A stretch of DNA of 7,379 bases from Entomomonas sp964395065 (GCA_964395065.1 CAYNAM010000120.1:1-7379); one strand, 5' to 3'. Counted from the stretch's first letter, positions 1-6,532 are shown. The notes: generated by a model not told the origin, from the sequence alone. Translations and numbers: made by a program.

Positions 1-135
1 AAACAAAAAAACACCTTGTATTTCAGCCAAGGCTACTCAATGTGGTTTATAAAAATATACTTACTTAATAATGACATCAATAAACTCAATACATCCATTC
101 AAAATGTTTATCCTGATGCATTATCCGATCATTAG
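1..135 (+). CDS. 3' end of an unidentified protein (partial)
   Basis: Frame 1 is open from the first base to a TAG at 133-135 and gives about 44 residues, ending in YPDALSDH. The other two forward frames stop by about positions 50 and 66, so this is the only forward frame that could be the tail of an upstream gene. I do not recognise the protein. The visible part has an aromatic and hydrophobic patch (YSMWFIKIYLL) and no catalytic motif. In Pseudomonas the gene before zipA is smc, but this tail does not look like an SMC head domain, so the neighbourhood differs here. An open frame of this length in AT-rich DNA could also arise by chance, so confidence is low. Confidence 0.4.
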   Translation, partial: KQKNTLYFSQGYSMWFIKIYLLNNDINKLNTSIQNVYPDALSDH

Positions 136-244
136 AAACCTTATTCTCTATATTAAATAACTTTATCATTATATAAACTAGCCAGAGTCCTTGTTTAATT
201 TTATAATTATGAAACATATTAAATACTAAATTAACTGATTTTAC

Positions 245-274
245 TTTCCATAAAGACTTAATAATCCGTATACT
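245..274 (+). promoter_or_regulatory. candidate sigma70 promoter for zipA
   Basis: TTTCCA at 245-250 matches the -35 consensus at 4 of 6 bases. It is followed after 18 bp by TATACT at 269-274, which matches the -10 consensus at 5 of 6. Transcription would begin near 281, leaving a leader of about 36 nt before the zipA ATG. The surrounding 136-316 stretch is very AT-rich, so chance matches are likely. An overlapping TATAAG at 275-280 has no good -35 partner. Confidence 0.25.
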
Positions 275-306
275 TATAAGGTTTAAGTTTTAATAATTTT
301 ATTGAC

Positions 307-311
307 AGGAG
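307..311 (+). promoter_or_regulatory. zipA ribosome binding site
   Basis: AGGAG lies 5 nt upstream of the ATG at 317. This clear Shine-Dalgarno element decides the start. An in-frame TTG at 302 would give five extra residues, but it sits before the AGGAG and has no site of its own. Starting at 317 also gives the usual ZipA N-terminus, with the membrane segment beginning within the first ten residues. Confidence 0.75.
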
Positions 312-316
312 ATTTA

Positions 317-1108
317 ATGGAACTGGGCTTGCGTGAATGGCTAATTATTATTGGCCTCATTGTTATTGCAGCCATTCTCTTTGATGGCTGGCGTCGAATT
401 AGAGGCAGCCGCGGCAAGCTAAGGCTTGATCGTAATTTAAACCAATACTACGATAACGATGAGACAAAAACAAAGTTTAGTCCATCTCCTATTTTTAATG
501 ATGATAAAGGGCTAGATGATGACGATTCCCCATCCCTATCATCCAAAGAAACAAGCAATACACATAAGTCTAAAAAACAAGAACCTCAAATCAGCTTAAA
601 CTTAGCAGATGAAGTAGCGAATACACCTGATAATATAGATAAAAAAACTCAAGAAACAGACACTAAACCACTTCCTATTGAAAAAGTATTAATTATTAAC
701 GTTGTTGCACATGATAAAGAAGGTTTTAAAGGGCCTGCTTTATTACAAAACATATTAGAAAGCGGTTTACGCTTTGGTGAAATGGATATTTTCCACCGTC
801 ATGAGAGTATGACGGGCAATGGGGAACGCTACTTCTCTATGGCCAATGGAGTAAAGCCTGGAACCTTTGATTTAGACGACATTGACCATTTCTCAACCCG
901 CGCAGTTAGTTTCTTTTTAGGGCTTCCTGGCCCTAAACACCCTAAACGAGCTTTTGATGTTATGCTTGCCGCTGCACGCAAACTAGCCAATGAACTCAAT
1001 GGTGAGCTTCTTGATGACCAACACAGCGTCATGACTGCACAAACGATAGAACATTACCGCCAAAGCATTGTTGACTTTGAACGCCGTAAACTGAAAAAAA
1101 GATATTAA
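317..1108 (+). CDS. zipA: cell division protein ZipA
   Basis: ZipA is an inner-membrane divisome protein that tethers and bundles FtsZ at midcell. The 263-residue product has the family's order of parts. A single N-terminal membrane segment lies at about residues 8-23 (WLIIIGLIVIAAILF), followed by a basic stretch (WRRIRGSRGK). A disordered linker covers about 38-120, and the C-terminal FtsZ-binding domain covers about 122-257. Conserved blocks of that domain are clear: LRFGEMDIFHRHE (151-163), ANGVKPGTFDLDDID (176-190), LGLPGPKHP (201-209) and ELLDDQHSVMTAQTIEHYRQ (230-249). The linker is rich in Asp, Ser, Lys and Asn, where many ZipA proteins are rich in Pro and Gln. It precedes ligA, as in Pseudomonas. 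The identification is firm; only the start was chosen, using the AGGAG at 307-311. Confidence 0.96.
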   Translation: MELGLREWLIIIGLIVIAAILFDGWRRIRGSRGKLRLDRNLNQYYDNDETKTKFSPSPIFNDDKGLDDDDSPSLSSKETSNTHKSKKQEPQISLNLADEVANTPDNIDKKTQETDTKPLPIEKVLIINVVAHDKEGFKGPALLQNILESGLRFGEMDIFHRHESMTGNGERYFSMANGVKPGTFDLDDIDHFSTRAVSFFLGLPGPKHPKRAFDVMLAAARKLANELNGELLDDQHSVMTAQTIEHYRQSIVDFERRKLKKRY

Positions 1109-1120
1109 TCCCTTATATTT

Positions 1121-1145
1121 AAAAGGTACTTCATTGTACCTTTTT
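1121..1145 (+). terminator. rho-independent terminator-like hairpin between zipA and ligA
   Basis: AAAAGGTAC at 1121-1129 pairs perfectly with GTACCTTTT at 1136-1144 around a 6-nt loop. A T-rich tail follows (TTTTTACTTT, 1141-1150). It starts 13 bp after the zipA stop and ends 17 bp before the ligA ATG, so it lies in the ligA leader. Only three of the nine pairs are G-C, so termination may be partial. A weak promoter-like pair, CTGAAA at 1091-1096 and TATATT at 1114-1119 with a 17-bp spacer, lies just upstream and would start transcripts inside the hairpin. Confidence 0.6.
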
Positions 1146-1161
1146 ACTTTCTGGTATCACT

Positions 1162-3510
1162 ATGCTGACAAAAGAACAAGCTTCTATACGTATTGATGAG
1201 CTATGTAAAGAACTTAATCACCATAGCCATCAATATTATGTACTCGATGCACCGACTATCCCAGATGTTGAATATGATCGTTTATTCAAAGAGCTTCAGT
1301 CTTTAGAAACTCAATTTCCTGAATTAAAAACCGTTGACTCTCCAACGCAACGAGTGGGAGGCCAAGCACTCCCTCAATTTAACAGCATACAACATGAAAC
1401 TCCCATGTTAAGCCTTGGTAATGCCTTTGAAGAAGATGACTTACAAAACTTTGACCGTCGGGTTAAAGAAGGATTAGCCACATCAGATGAGATCATCTAC
1501 TGTTGTGAACCTAAACTCGATGGCTTAGCGGTGAGTTTAATTTATGAGAATGGGAGCCTAACCCAAGCAGCTACACGTGGCGATGGGACAACGGGGGAGG
1601 ATATTACCGCCAATGTACGAACAATTCGCAATATCCCTCTAAAACTCTTTGGAACGGACTGGCCTAAGCGCTTGGAAGTCAGAGGCGAAGTTTATATGCC
1701 ACATGCTGGATTTGAAAAACTCAATACAAGTATGCTGGCCAGTGGTAATAAGCCTTTTGCTAATCCCCGTAATGCAGCGGCGGGCTCTTTACGCCAACTG
1801 GACTCAAAAATTACCGCTACACGCCCACTCACTTTCTGCTGTTATGGTTTTGTACTACCTGATAACCAACAAATTACAACCCAACAACAAACACTTGAGC
1901 AATTAAAATCGTGGGGGATTCCGATTAGCCCAGAGCTAAAACTCGCAAAAGGATTTGAGGAGTGTTTTGCTTATTACCAACAAATTGGCCAACGTCGCGA
2001 TGCTTTAGATTACGATATTGATGGAGTTGTTTTTAAAGTTAACAATATCGAGGCACAACAACAACTTGGTTTTCGTTCCCGTGAGCCACGTTGGGCCATT
2101 GCTTATAAATTCCCAGCCCAAGAAGAAATAACCAAACTGTTAGCCGTTGAGTTTCAAGTTGGGCGTACAGGCGCAGTCACCCCTGTGGCACGATTAGAAC
2201 CTGTCCATGTCGGAGGTGTAATGGTTTCAAATGCAACACTTCACAATATGGATGAAGTCACGCGCCTTGGCCTCATGATCGGCGACTCTGTTATTATTCG
2301 TCGTGCAGGCGATGTGATTCCACAAATCACCAGTGTCGTATTAGCACGTAGGCCTAGCCATGCTGAACAGATAACAATCCCCTCCCACTGTCCAGTTTGT
2401 GGATCAATGGTAGAAAGAACACAATTAATAAAGCGAAGCAAAGGGCAAGAACATATTTCAGAGGGTTCTACCTATCGTTGTACCGGTAGATTATCCTGTC
2501 CTGCACAAGTAAAACAATCCATCATCCATTTTGTATCACGCAAAGCGATGGATATTGATGGTTTAGGAGAAAAGATTATTGAACAACTGGTGGATCAATC
2601 ACTTATCCACTCCCCTGCCGACCTTTACCAATTAACGTTTGAGCAGATTATCGTTTTGGAAGGATTTGCTCAAACATCCACACAAAATCTACTATCAGCC
2701 ATCGCTAATAGCAAAAAGATAGATTTGGCACGTTTTATTTATGCACTTGGTATTCCTAATGTCGGTGAAAGTACATCAAAACTATTAGCACGTTCATTTG
2801 GCACACTCTCACGTGTTCAAGTTGCAATGCCAGAAATCTTAACCTCACTTCCTGATATTGGGTTAGAAGTTGCTTATGAAATCAATAACTTCTTTAAAGA
2901 AGAACACAATCAAAAAACACTACAACAACTGCTCACGTTTATTGAGCTACAAAATGAAAGTGATATTTCAGATCAACTTACTGCAAGCTTTACCCTAACA
3001 AAACTCTTAAAGAGCCTTAATATTCCTTATATTGCCGATACAACCGCTGAACGTATAACAAAACGTTTCAGCAGTCTTGAAGAGATTATAAGGGCTGATA
3101 AAATAGACTTATCTGTAATTGATCGCCTGCCAGAACGGGCCGCACAGAGCCTGCTTTCTTATTTTAGCCTTGCTAAGAATAGAGAGTATGCTCTTGCCCT
3201 TGAGCAGCAACTAAAAGCGTTTGGTATGCACTGGCAAAGCGAACACAAGCAAAAGACACAAGCATTACCACTCACAGGTCAAACGTGGGTATTAACAGGC
3301 ACATTACACCAGTTAAAACGGGAGACTGCTAAGCAGTATTTAGAACAACTCGGGGCAAAAGTTTCGGGAAGTGTCTCAGCCAAAACAACCATCGTACTTG
3401 CAGGTACTGATGCAGGCTCTAAACTAACCAAGGCTAATGAGTTAGGAGTTACTGTTTGGAGTGAGGATGATTTATTAAACTTATTGAAAAAAAATGAGAT
3501 AACACTGTGA
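1162..3510 (+). CDS. ligA: NAD+-dependent DNA ligase LigA
   Basis: LigA seals nicks with 5'-phosphate and 3'-OH ends during replication and repair, using NAD+ as adenylate donor. The 782-residue product has all the family's domains. The Ia NMN-binding region is at about 1-70 (HSHQYY near 21-26, PDVEYDRL near 34-41). The nucleotidyltransferase domain carries catalytic Lys118 in CEPKLDGLA, with Arg139, Glu176, Lys292 and Lys316 in the expected motifs. The OB fold is at about 325-400 (FQVGRTGAVTPVA). A four-cysteine zinc finger uses C410, C413, C440 and C446. Helix-hairpin-helix repeats follow (MDIDGLGEKI, LGIPNVGEST), and a C-terminal BRCT domain lies at about 703-780. It is about 110 residues longer than E. 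coli LigA (671) and close to the pseudomonad length. The excess comes from a longer zinc-finger loop and an extra module at about 611-690 that resembles the preceding helix-hairpin-helix segment. The Shine-Dalgarno before the ATG is weak (CTGG). Confidence 0.98.
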   Translation: MLTKEQASIRIDELCKELNHHSHQYYVLDAPTIPDVEYDRLFKELQSLETQFPELKTVDSPTQRVGGQALPQFNSIQHETPMLSLGNAFEEDDLQNFDRRVKEGLATSDEIIYCCEPKLDGLAVSLIYENGSLTQAATRGDGTTGEDITANVRTIRNIPLKLFGTDWPKRLEVRGEVYMPHAGFEKLNTSMLASGNKPFANPRNAAAGSLRQLDSKITATRPLTFCCYGFVLPDNQQITTQQQTLEQLKSWGIPISPELKLAKGFEECFAYYQQIGQRRDALDYDIDGVVFKVNNIEAQQQLGFRSREPRWAIAYKFPAQEEITKLLAVEFQVGRTGAVTPVARLEPVHVGGVMVSNATLHNMDEVTRLGLMIGDSVIIRRAGDVIPQITSVVLARRPSHAEQITIPSHCPVCGSMVERTQLIKRSKGQEHISEGSTYRCTGRLSCPAQVKQSIIHFVSRKAMDIDGLGEKIIEQLVDQSLIHSPADLYQLTFEQIIVLEGFAQTSTQNLLSAIANSKKIDLARFIYALGIPNVGESTSKLLARSFGTLSRVQVAMPEILTSLPDIGLEVAYEINNFFKEEHNQKTLQQLLTFIELQNESDISDQLTASFTLTKLLKSLNIPYIADTTAERITKRFSSLEEIIRADKIDLSVIDRLPERAAQSLLSYFSLAKNREYALALEQQLKAFGMHWQSEHKQKTQALPLTGQTWVLTGTLHQLKRETAKQYLEQLGAKVSGSVSAKTTIVLAGTDAGSKLTKANELGVTVWSEDDLLNLLKKNEITL

Positions 3511-3941
3511 CAATAAACAACAACCCTACCCCAAAAAAAGGGGCTAGACTGGCAACCAAACGACGCGTGCTAACTATTTTAATCATTTTATTATGTTCAT
3601 TTGCATTTGTTGCATGGCAGGAGCGCCCAAACCTAACCATTTATAATATGTCCAAAGAAAACTTACTCTATACCATTAAAATAAATGATAAAGATTCTGC
3701 GGTGGGAAGCATCCCTTCCAATACACAAGAGAAAATTGATCTCCCTTTTATTACAGGAAGAAATGCCTCTATTTACTTTCAGGCCAAAACACCTTCAAAA
3801 ATCATTAGCGCTATGGCTCGTACGGAGCTTCTAGGTGGCATTAATTTTTATATTCAGCCTGATTTAACCATCAGTACAACACAAACACCACCTGGTTTTT
3901 TAACTGAGCAACAAGACACCGATGAAGTTATTGTTAAATAA
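3507..3941 (+). CDS. small uncharacterised single-pass membrane protein
   Basis: I do not recognise this 144-residue protein. A polar, basic N-terminus (KKGARLATKRR, 10-20) precedes one hydrophobic segment at about 21-37 (VLTILIILLCSFAFVAW). A polar region of about 107 residues follows, with alternating short hydrophobic stretches that suggest beta strands (LTIYNMS, LLYTIKIN, SIYFQAK, INFYIQPDLTIS). The basic N-terminus favours an anchored protein with its C-terminal domain in the periplasm; a signal peptide is less likely because no clear cleavage site follows. The GTG start overlaps the ligA stop in GTGA (3507-3510), and a weak GAGAT lies 6 nt upstream, so translation is probably coupled to ligA. 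Pseudomonas also has a hypothetical gene after ligA, but whether the two are homologous cannot be judged from sequence alone. The reading frame looks real; the function is unknown. Confidence 0.75.
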   Translation: MTINNNPTPKKGARLATKRRVLTILIILLCSFAFVAWQERPNLTIYNMSKENLLYTIKINDKDSAVGSIPSNTQEKIDLPFITGRNASIYFQAKTPSKIISAMARTELLGGINFYIQPDLTISTTQTPPGFLTEQQDTDEVIVK

Positions 3942-3942
3942 T

Positions 3943-3966
3943 AAAAAGGCTACTATTAAAGTAGCC
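3943..3966 (-). terminator. terminator at the convergent gene ends, mainly for the reverse strand
   Basis: GGCTACT at 3948-3954 and AGTAGCC at 3960-3966 form a perfect 7-bp stem around a 5-nt loop. Read on the reverse strand, the stem is followed at once by TTTTT (3947-3943) and then ATTATTT, which makes a good intrinsic terminator for the glycosyltransferase operon. On the forward strand the stem is followed by CTTCGTT, a poor U-tract, so it would end the ligA operon less well. The glycosyltransferase stop codon (3958-3956) overlaps the loop and the last base of one stem arm, so the hairpin begins inside the gene. Confidence 0.75.
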
Positions 3967-5041
3967 CTTCGTTGGTAAGAAATGCCAAAAAACATTGTTG
4001 TGCTGACTCAGGTATAAGTTTTTTGTAATCCGTTGGCCAATGTCCTGCCTGAAACTGCTCATAAGCCTTAGTATTATATCGTAAAAAACCTCTGCACATT
4101 GCCTGTTGCCAATACGCTATTTTTTGTTTTCCCTCATATCCCTCGGTCCCTAATGCTACTGCATAGAGTAATTTTAATAGGCCACTGCGTTGTTTTTTAG
4201 AAAAAGCCCTAACCTTTAATCGACACAATAAACGTTTTAGTAGAGTTGGCCGTATAATATATTCGGGTATCTCTTTACTTGTTTCTAACATAGTTGATTG
4301 GTAGACATATCCATACTTTTTAAAATAGTAGCGTCCCATTTGCTGAAAGAACTCTTTTCTACTCCAATAATGGTAAATAAGATTATGAGCAATAACGTCT
4401 TTTTGTTTATTAATACAAATAGCAAGACAAAATTGCTCTAGTACTCGACAATTATGATCTATTGGCCATAATTCATCGAGTAAACCAACAGCTTGTTTAA
4501 GGATTGTTATATCAGCCTTAACAAAACCTAATACGCCTGAATTAATTAAAGGAATCGATAAATCATACTGAGGATGGGTTTCTAATAAATATTCACTTAC
4601 TTTCAAAATCAATGAGTCATAACGCCTCTCTTGCCATGTCCCATCGATGGTATCCACTAAAATTTGATTATCTGAGAAAGCAAAAAGCTCTTTTATATCC
4701 CCTTGCACTACAGTATCTGTATCTAAGAAAACTGTACGCTCTGCATAGGGTAATAGTGTTAATAATCCCATTAATTTACGACGATAATGGTAATGTGTAT
4801 CGCCCAACCAGTCATTTAATATCTCTGCATCCAAAGCAATGACTTCAACAGGCCATCCCTCATAATCATTAGGATTATCCGTAAGAATACGAATTGTACA
4901 ACAAGATTCTTTAGCATTTCTTAGAACACTTAAAATACTCAACTTAACTTCTATCTGGTAGTTTAAATCATTACCATAAACAATATACAATAACTGCTGC
5001 TCAACCTTCTTAATGGCTGAATCTATGTTGTAAACTAGCAT
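3956..5041 (-). CDS. GT8-like glycosyltransferase (GT-A fold)
   Basis: This 361-residue protein looks like a cytoplasmic nucleotide-sugar-dependent glycosyltransferase. The N-terminus has a first strand, LLYIVYGNDLNYQ (17-29), then helix and strand elements typical of a Rossmann-like GT-A fold. FLDTDT (105-110) supplies the metal-binding DxD motif, and INSGVLGF (166-173) matches the conserved block seen in GT8 and related families. NLIYHYWSR (220-228) may supply the late His that helps bind the metal. The last 110 residues, from about 262, are basic and then helical and match nothing I know. There is no signal peptide or clear membrane segment. It lies 49 bp after lpxH on the same strand and could share its transcript. 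That makes a role in lipopolysaccharide or other envelope glycan plausible, but donor and acceptor cannot be read from the sequence. No strong Shine-Dalgarno precedes the ATG at 5041. The fold and family type are moderately sure; the substrate is unknown. Confidence 0.75.
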   Translation of the reverse strand: MLVYNIDSAIKKVEQQLLYIVYGNDLNYQIEVKLSILSVLRNAKESCCTIRILTDNPNDYEGWPVEVIALDAEILNDWLGDTHYHYRRKLMGLLTLLPYAERTVFLDTDTVVQGDIKELFAFSDNQILVDTIDGTWQERRYDSLILKVSEYLLETHPQYDLSIPLINSGVLGFVKADITILKQAVGLLDELWPIDHNCRVLEQFCLAICINKQKDVIAHNLIYHYWSRKEFFQQMGRYYFKKYGYVYQSTMLETSKEIPEYIIRPTLLKRLLCRLKVRAFSKKQRSGLLKLLYAVALGTEGYEGKQKIAYWQQAMCRGFLRYNTKAYEQFQAGHWPTDYKKLIPESAQQCFLAFLTNEGLL

Positions 5042-5090
5042 AATATTACATCACTTTATAGGTAATAGGCGCTTACCATTCTAATAGACA

Positions 5091-5810
5091 TTAATATATC
5101 TTTTCTAGCTCAAAATGCTCAGGTGTCACTTTTAAAATCGTTCCGTTTGGCTCCCAGTCACCTAATACTATTCTTTTAGCTGGTTTCTGATTCGCTATAA
5201 GCTCATGAACAGCAGGTCGATGTGTATGTCCATGTATTAATAATTGTACGTTATAGTTTTCTAGTAGGTCCACCACCGCCTGTGGTGTAACATCCATAAT
5301 ACTTGCTGCTTTATTTTTTTTGTTGGTACGGCTTTTGGCCCTTAATTTACGCCCAATATAGCGTCTAACATTTAATGGCAAACATTTTAAAAGAAACAAA
5401 ATAAATGGATTCCTATACAATCTCCGCATTCTCTGATAAGAAATATCTTGTGTACATAAAAAATCACCATGCGATAATAAGACAGGCATACCATAAAAAT
5501 CAGTTAATGTTGGATCTTTTAATAAAGTACAATTGGCCAACTGGCAAAATGCTAAACCGATGGCAAAATCCCTATTACCATGCATTAAATAAATCTCAAT
5601 GCCTTTTTCTGCTAACTTTTTTAGCTCACCTGCAATACTTTGCTCAAATAAGCCCATACCATCATCGCCGACCCATACATCAAAAAAATCACCTAAGATA
5701 TATAAACGCTCACAATGGTCTGTTTTATACTTTAAAAAAAACAAGAACGCCTCTGTAATATCAGGGCGCTCTTCACTGAGGTGCAAATCAGAAATTAATA
5801 AAACACTCAT
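5091..5810 (-). CDS. lpxH: UDP-2,3-diacylglucosamine diphosphatase LpxH
   Basis: LpxH hydrolyses UDP-2,3-diacylglucosamine to lipid X and UMP, the fourth step of lipid A synthesis, as a peripheral enzyme on the cytoplasmic face of the inner membrane. The 239-residue product has the complete calcineurin-like metal set: D8 and H10 in ISDLHL, D41 in LGDFFDVW, N79 in HGNRDF, H114 in LSHGDF, and H195 and H197 in HGHTHRP. The positions match those of the Pseudomonas enzyme. A basic segment at about 149-167 (RRYIGRKLRAKSRTNKKNK) lies in the insertion lid that contacts the acyl chains. The ATG at 5810 is preferred because MSVLLISDLHL is the usual N-terminus. Starting at an upstream in-frame TTG (5816) adds only two residues. 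The ppiB stop lies 6 bp upstream and no good Shine-Dalgarno is visible, which suggests translational coupling to ppiB. Confidence 0.96.
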   Translation of the reverse strand: MSVLLISDLHLSEERPDITEAFLFFLKYKTDHCERLYILGDFFDVWVGDDGMGLFEQSIAGELKKLAEKGIEIYLMHGNRDFAIGLAFCQLANCTLLKDPTLTDFYGMPVLLSHGDFLCTQDISYQRMRRLYRNPFILFLLKCLPLNVRRYIGRKLRAKSRTNKKNKAASIMDVTPQAVVDLLENYNVQLLIHGHTHRPAVHELIANQKPAKRIVLGDWEPNGTILKVTPEHFELEKIY

Positions 5811-5816
5811 CAACAA

Positions 5817-6314
5817 TCAATCTGCAACAACCTCAGCCTTTTCAATAACAACATCCTCCACAGGAACATCTTGGTGACCCGCTTTAGACGTTGTTGCAAC
5901 AGTACGGATTTTATCAACCACATCCATGCCATCAACTACTTCACCAAATACTGCATATCCCCAGCCTTGAGGAGTGGGTGCTGTATGGTCTAGAAATGTA
6001 TTATCTTTTACGTTAATAAAAAACTGTGCGCTCGCAGAATGAGGATCCATTGTACGCGCCATCGCGATTGTACCTACTTTATTAGATAGACCATTATTGG
6101 CTTCATTCTTGATGGGTGCATTCGTTTCTTTTTGCTTCATACCCGCTTCAAAACCACCACCCTGAATCATAAAGTTATTAATCACACGATGGAAAATTGT
6201 TCCATCATAATGACCTTCTTTAACATATTTTTCAAAATTTGCAGCAGTAACAGGAGCTTTTTCAGCATCTAATTTAAGGGTGATAACACCGTAATTTGTA
6301 TGTAATTTAATCAT
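5817..6314 (-). CDS. ppiB: cytoplasmic peptidyl-prolyl cis-trans isomerase B (cyclophilin)
   Basis: This cyclophilin-type isomerase speeds cis-trans isomerisation of bonds before proline during protein folding. The 165-residue protein has no signal peptide, which points to the cytoplasmic PpiB form and not the periplasmic PpiA. The active-site landmarks are present: FHRVI (41-45) with the catalytic Arg43, FMIQGGGF (48-55), SAQFFIN (95-101) and WGYAVFGEVVDGMDVVD (118-134). The central helix between them, NEANNGLSNKVGTIAMAR, is also typical. It is the first gene of the reverse-strand cluster and is followed 6 bp later by lpxH, an adjacency also found in Pseudomonas. The gene that follows on that side in Pseudomonas, glnS, is not next to it here; a thiolase gene lies divergently upstream instead. 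The Shine-Dalgarno upstream of the ATG at 6314 is weak. Confidence 0.96.
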   Translation of the reverse strand: MIKLHTNYGVITLKLDAEKAPVTAANFEKYVKEGHYDGTIFHRVINNFMIQGGGFEAGMKQKETNAPIKNEANNGLSNKVGTIAMARTMDPHSASAQFFINVKDNTFLDHTAPTPQGWGYAVFGEVVDGMDVVDKIRTVATTSKAGHQDVPVEDVVIEKAEVVAD

Positions 6315-6413
6315 AATTCATCTAATCTTAAAAATAAATAAAGGTGGTTTAGGATACCATTAAATATCTCGTTACACCTAATAAATACCTAAGATTATCG
6401 TAACAGTTTAATA

Positions 6414-6460
6414 ATACTTTTCCATAACTGATAAAGTATGCTATGCAAAGTATCCTATAT
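6414..6460. repeat. three copies of AAAGTAT in the ppiB/thiolase divergent spacer
   Basis: The spacer at 6315-6543 is otherwise plain AT-rich DNA. Within it ATACTTT (6414-6420) and AAAGTAT (6433-6439) form a 7-bp inverted repeat around a 12-nt loop. AAAGTATGCTATGC (6433-6446) is followed directly by AAAGTATCCTATAT (6447-6460), a 14-bp tandem repeat with 11 of 14 bases matching. The block lies about 85-130 bp before the thiolase start and 100-146 bp before the ppiB start. It could be an operator serving either promoter, but chance is possible in DNA this AT-rich. I found no promoter with good -35 and -10 boxes in the spacer on either strand. Confidence 0.35.
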
Positions 6461-6532
6461 AAATAGTTGATCAGATATGTAATAATATTTGCTTTTTCAA
6501 AATAAACTATTAAGAAAATAGCCATATAAAAT

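Noticed and set aside
302..316. In-frame TTG start five codons upstream of the zipA ATG
   Set aside because: It lies before the AGGAG that serves the ATG at 317, and the extra residues are not part of a normal ZipA N-terminus.
3487..3543. A8 tract at the ligA end and a CCCC-A7-GGGG element early in the next gene, as possible phase-variation or frameshift signals
   Set aside because: Such A-runs are common in AT-rich genomes. A -1 slip at the A8 tract only brings an immediate stop, and neither protein is of a type known to vary in phase.
5405..5877. Two forward frames opposite lpxH and the ppiB end
   Set aside because: They are antisense to well-conserved LpxH and PpiB sequence and resemble no protein I know.
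6321..6396. Distant inverted repeat TAATCTTA / TAAGATTA in the divergent spacer
   Set aside because: Only 8 AT-rich base pairs separated by about 60 nt, which is expected by chance here.
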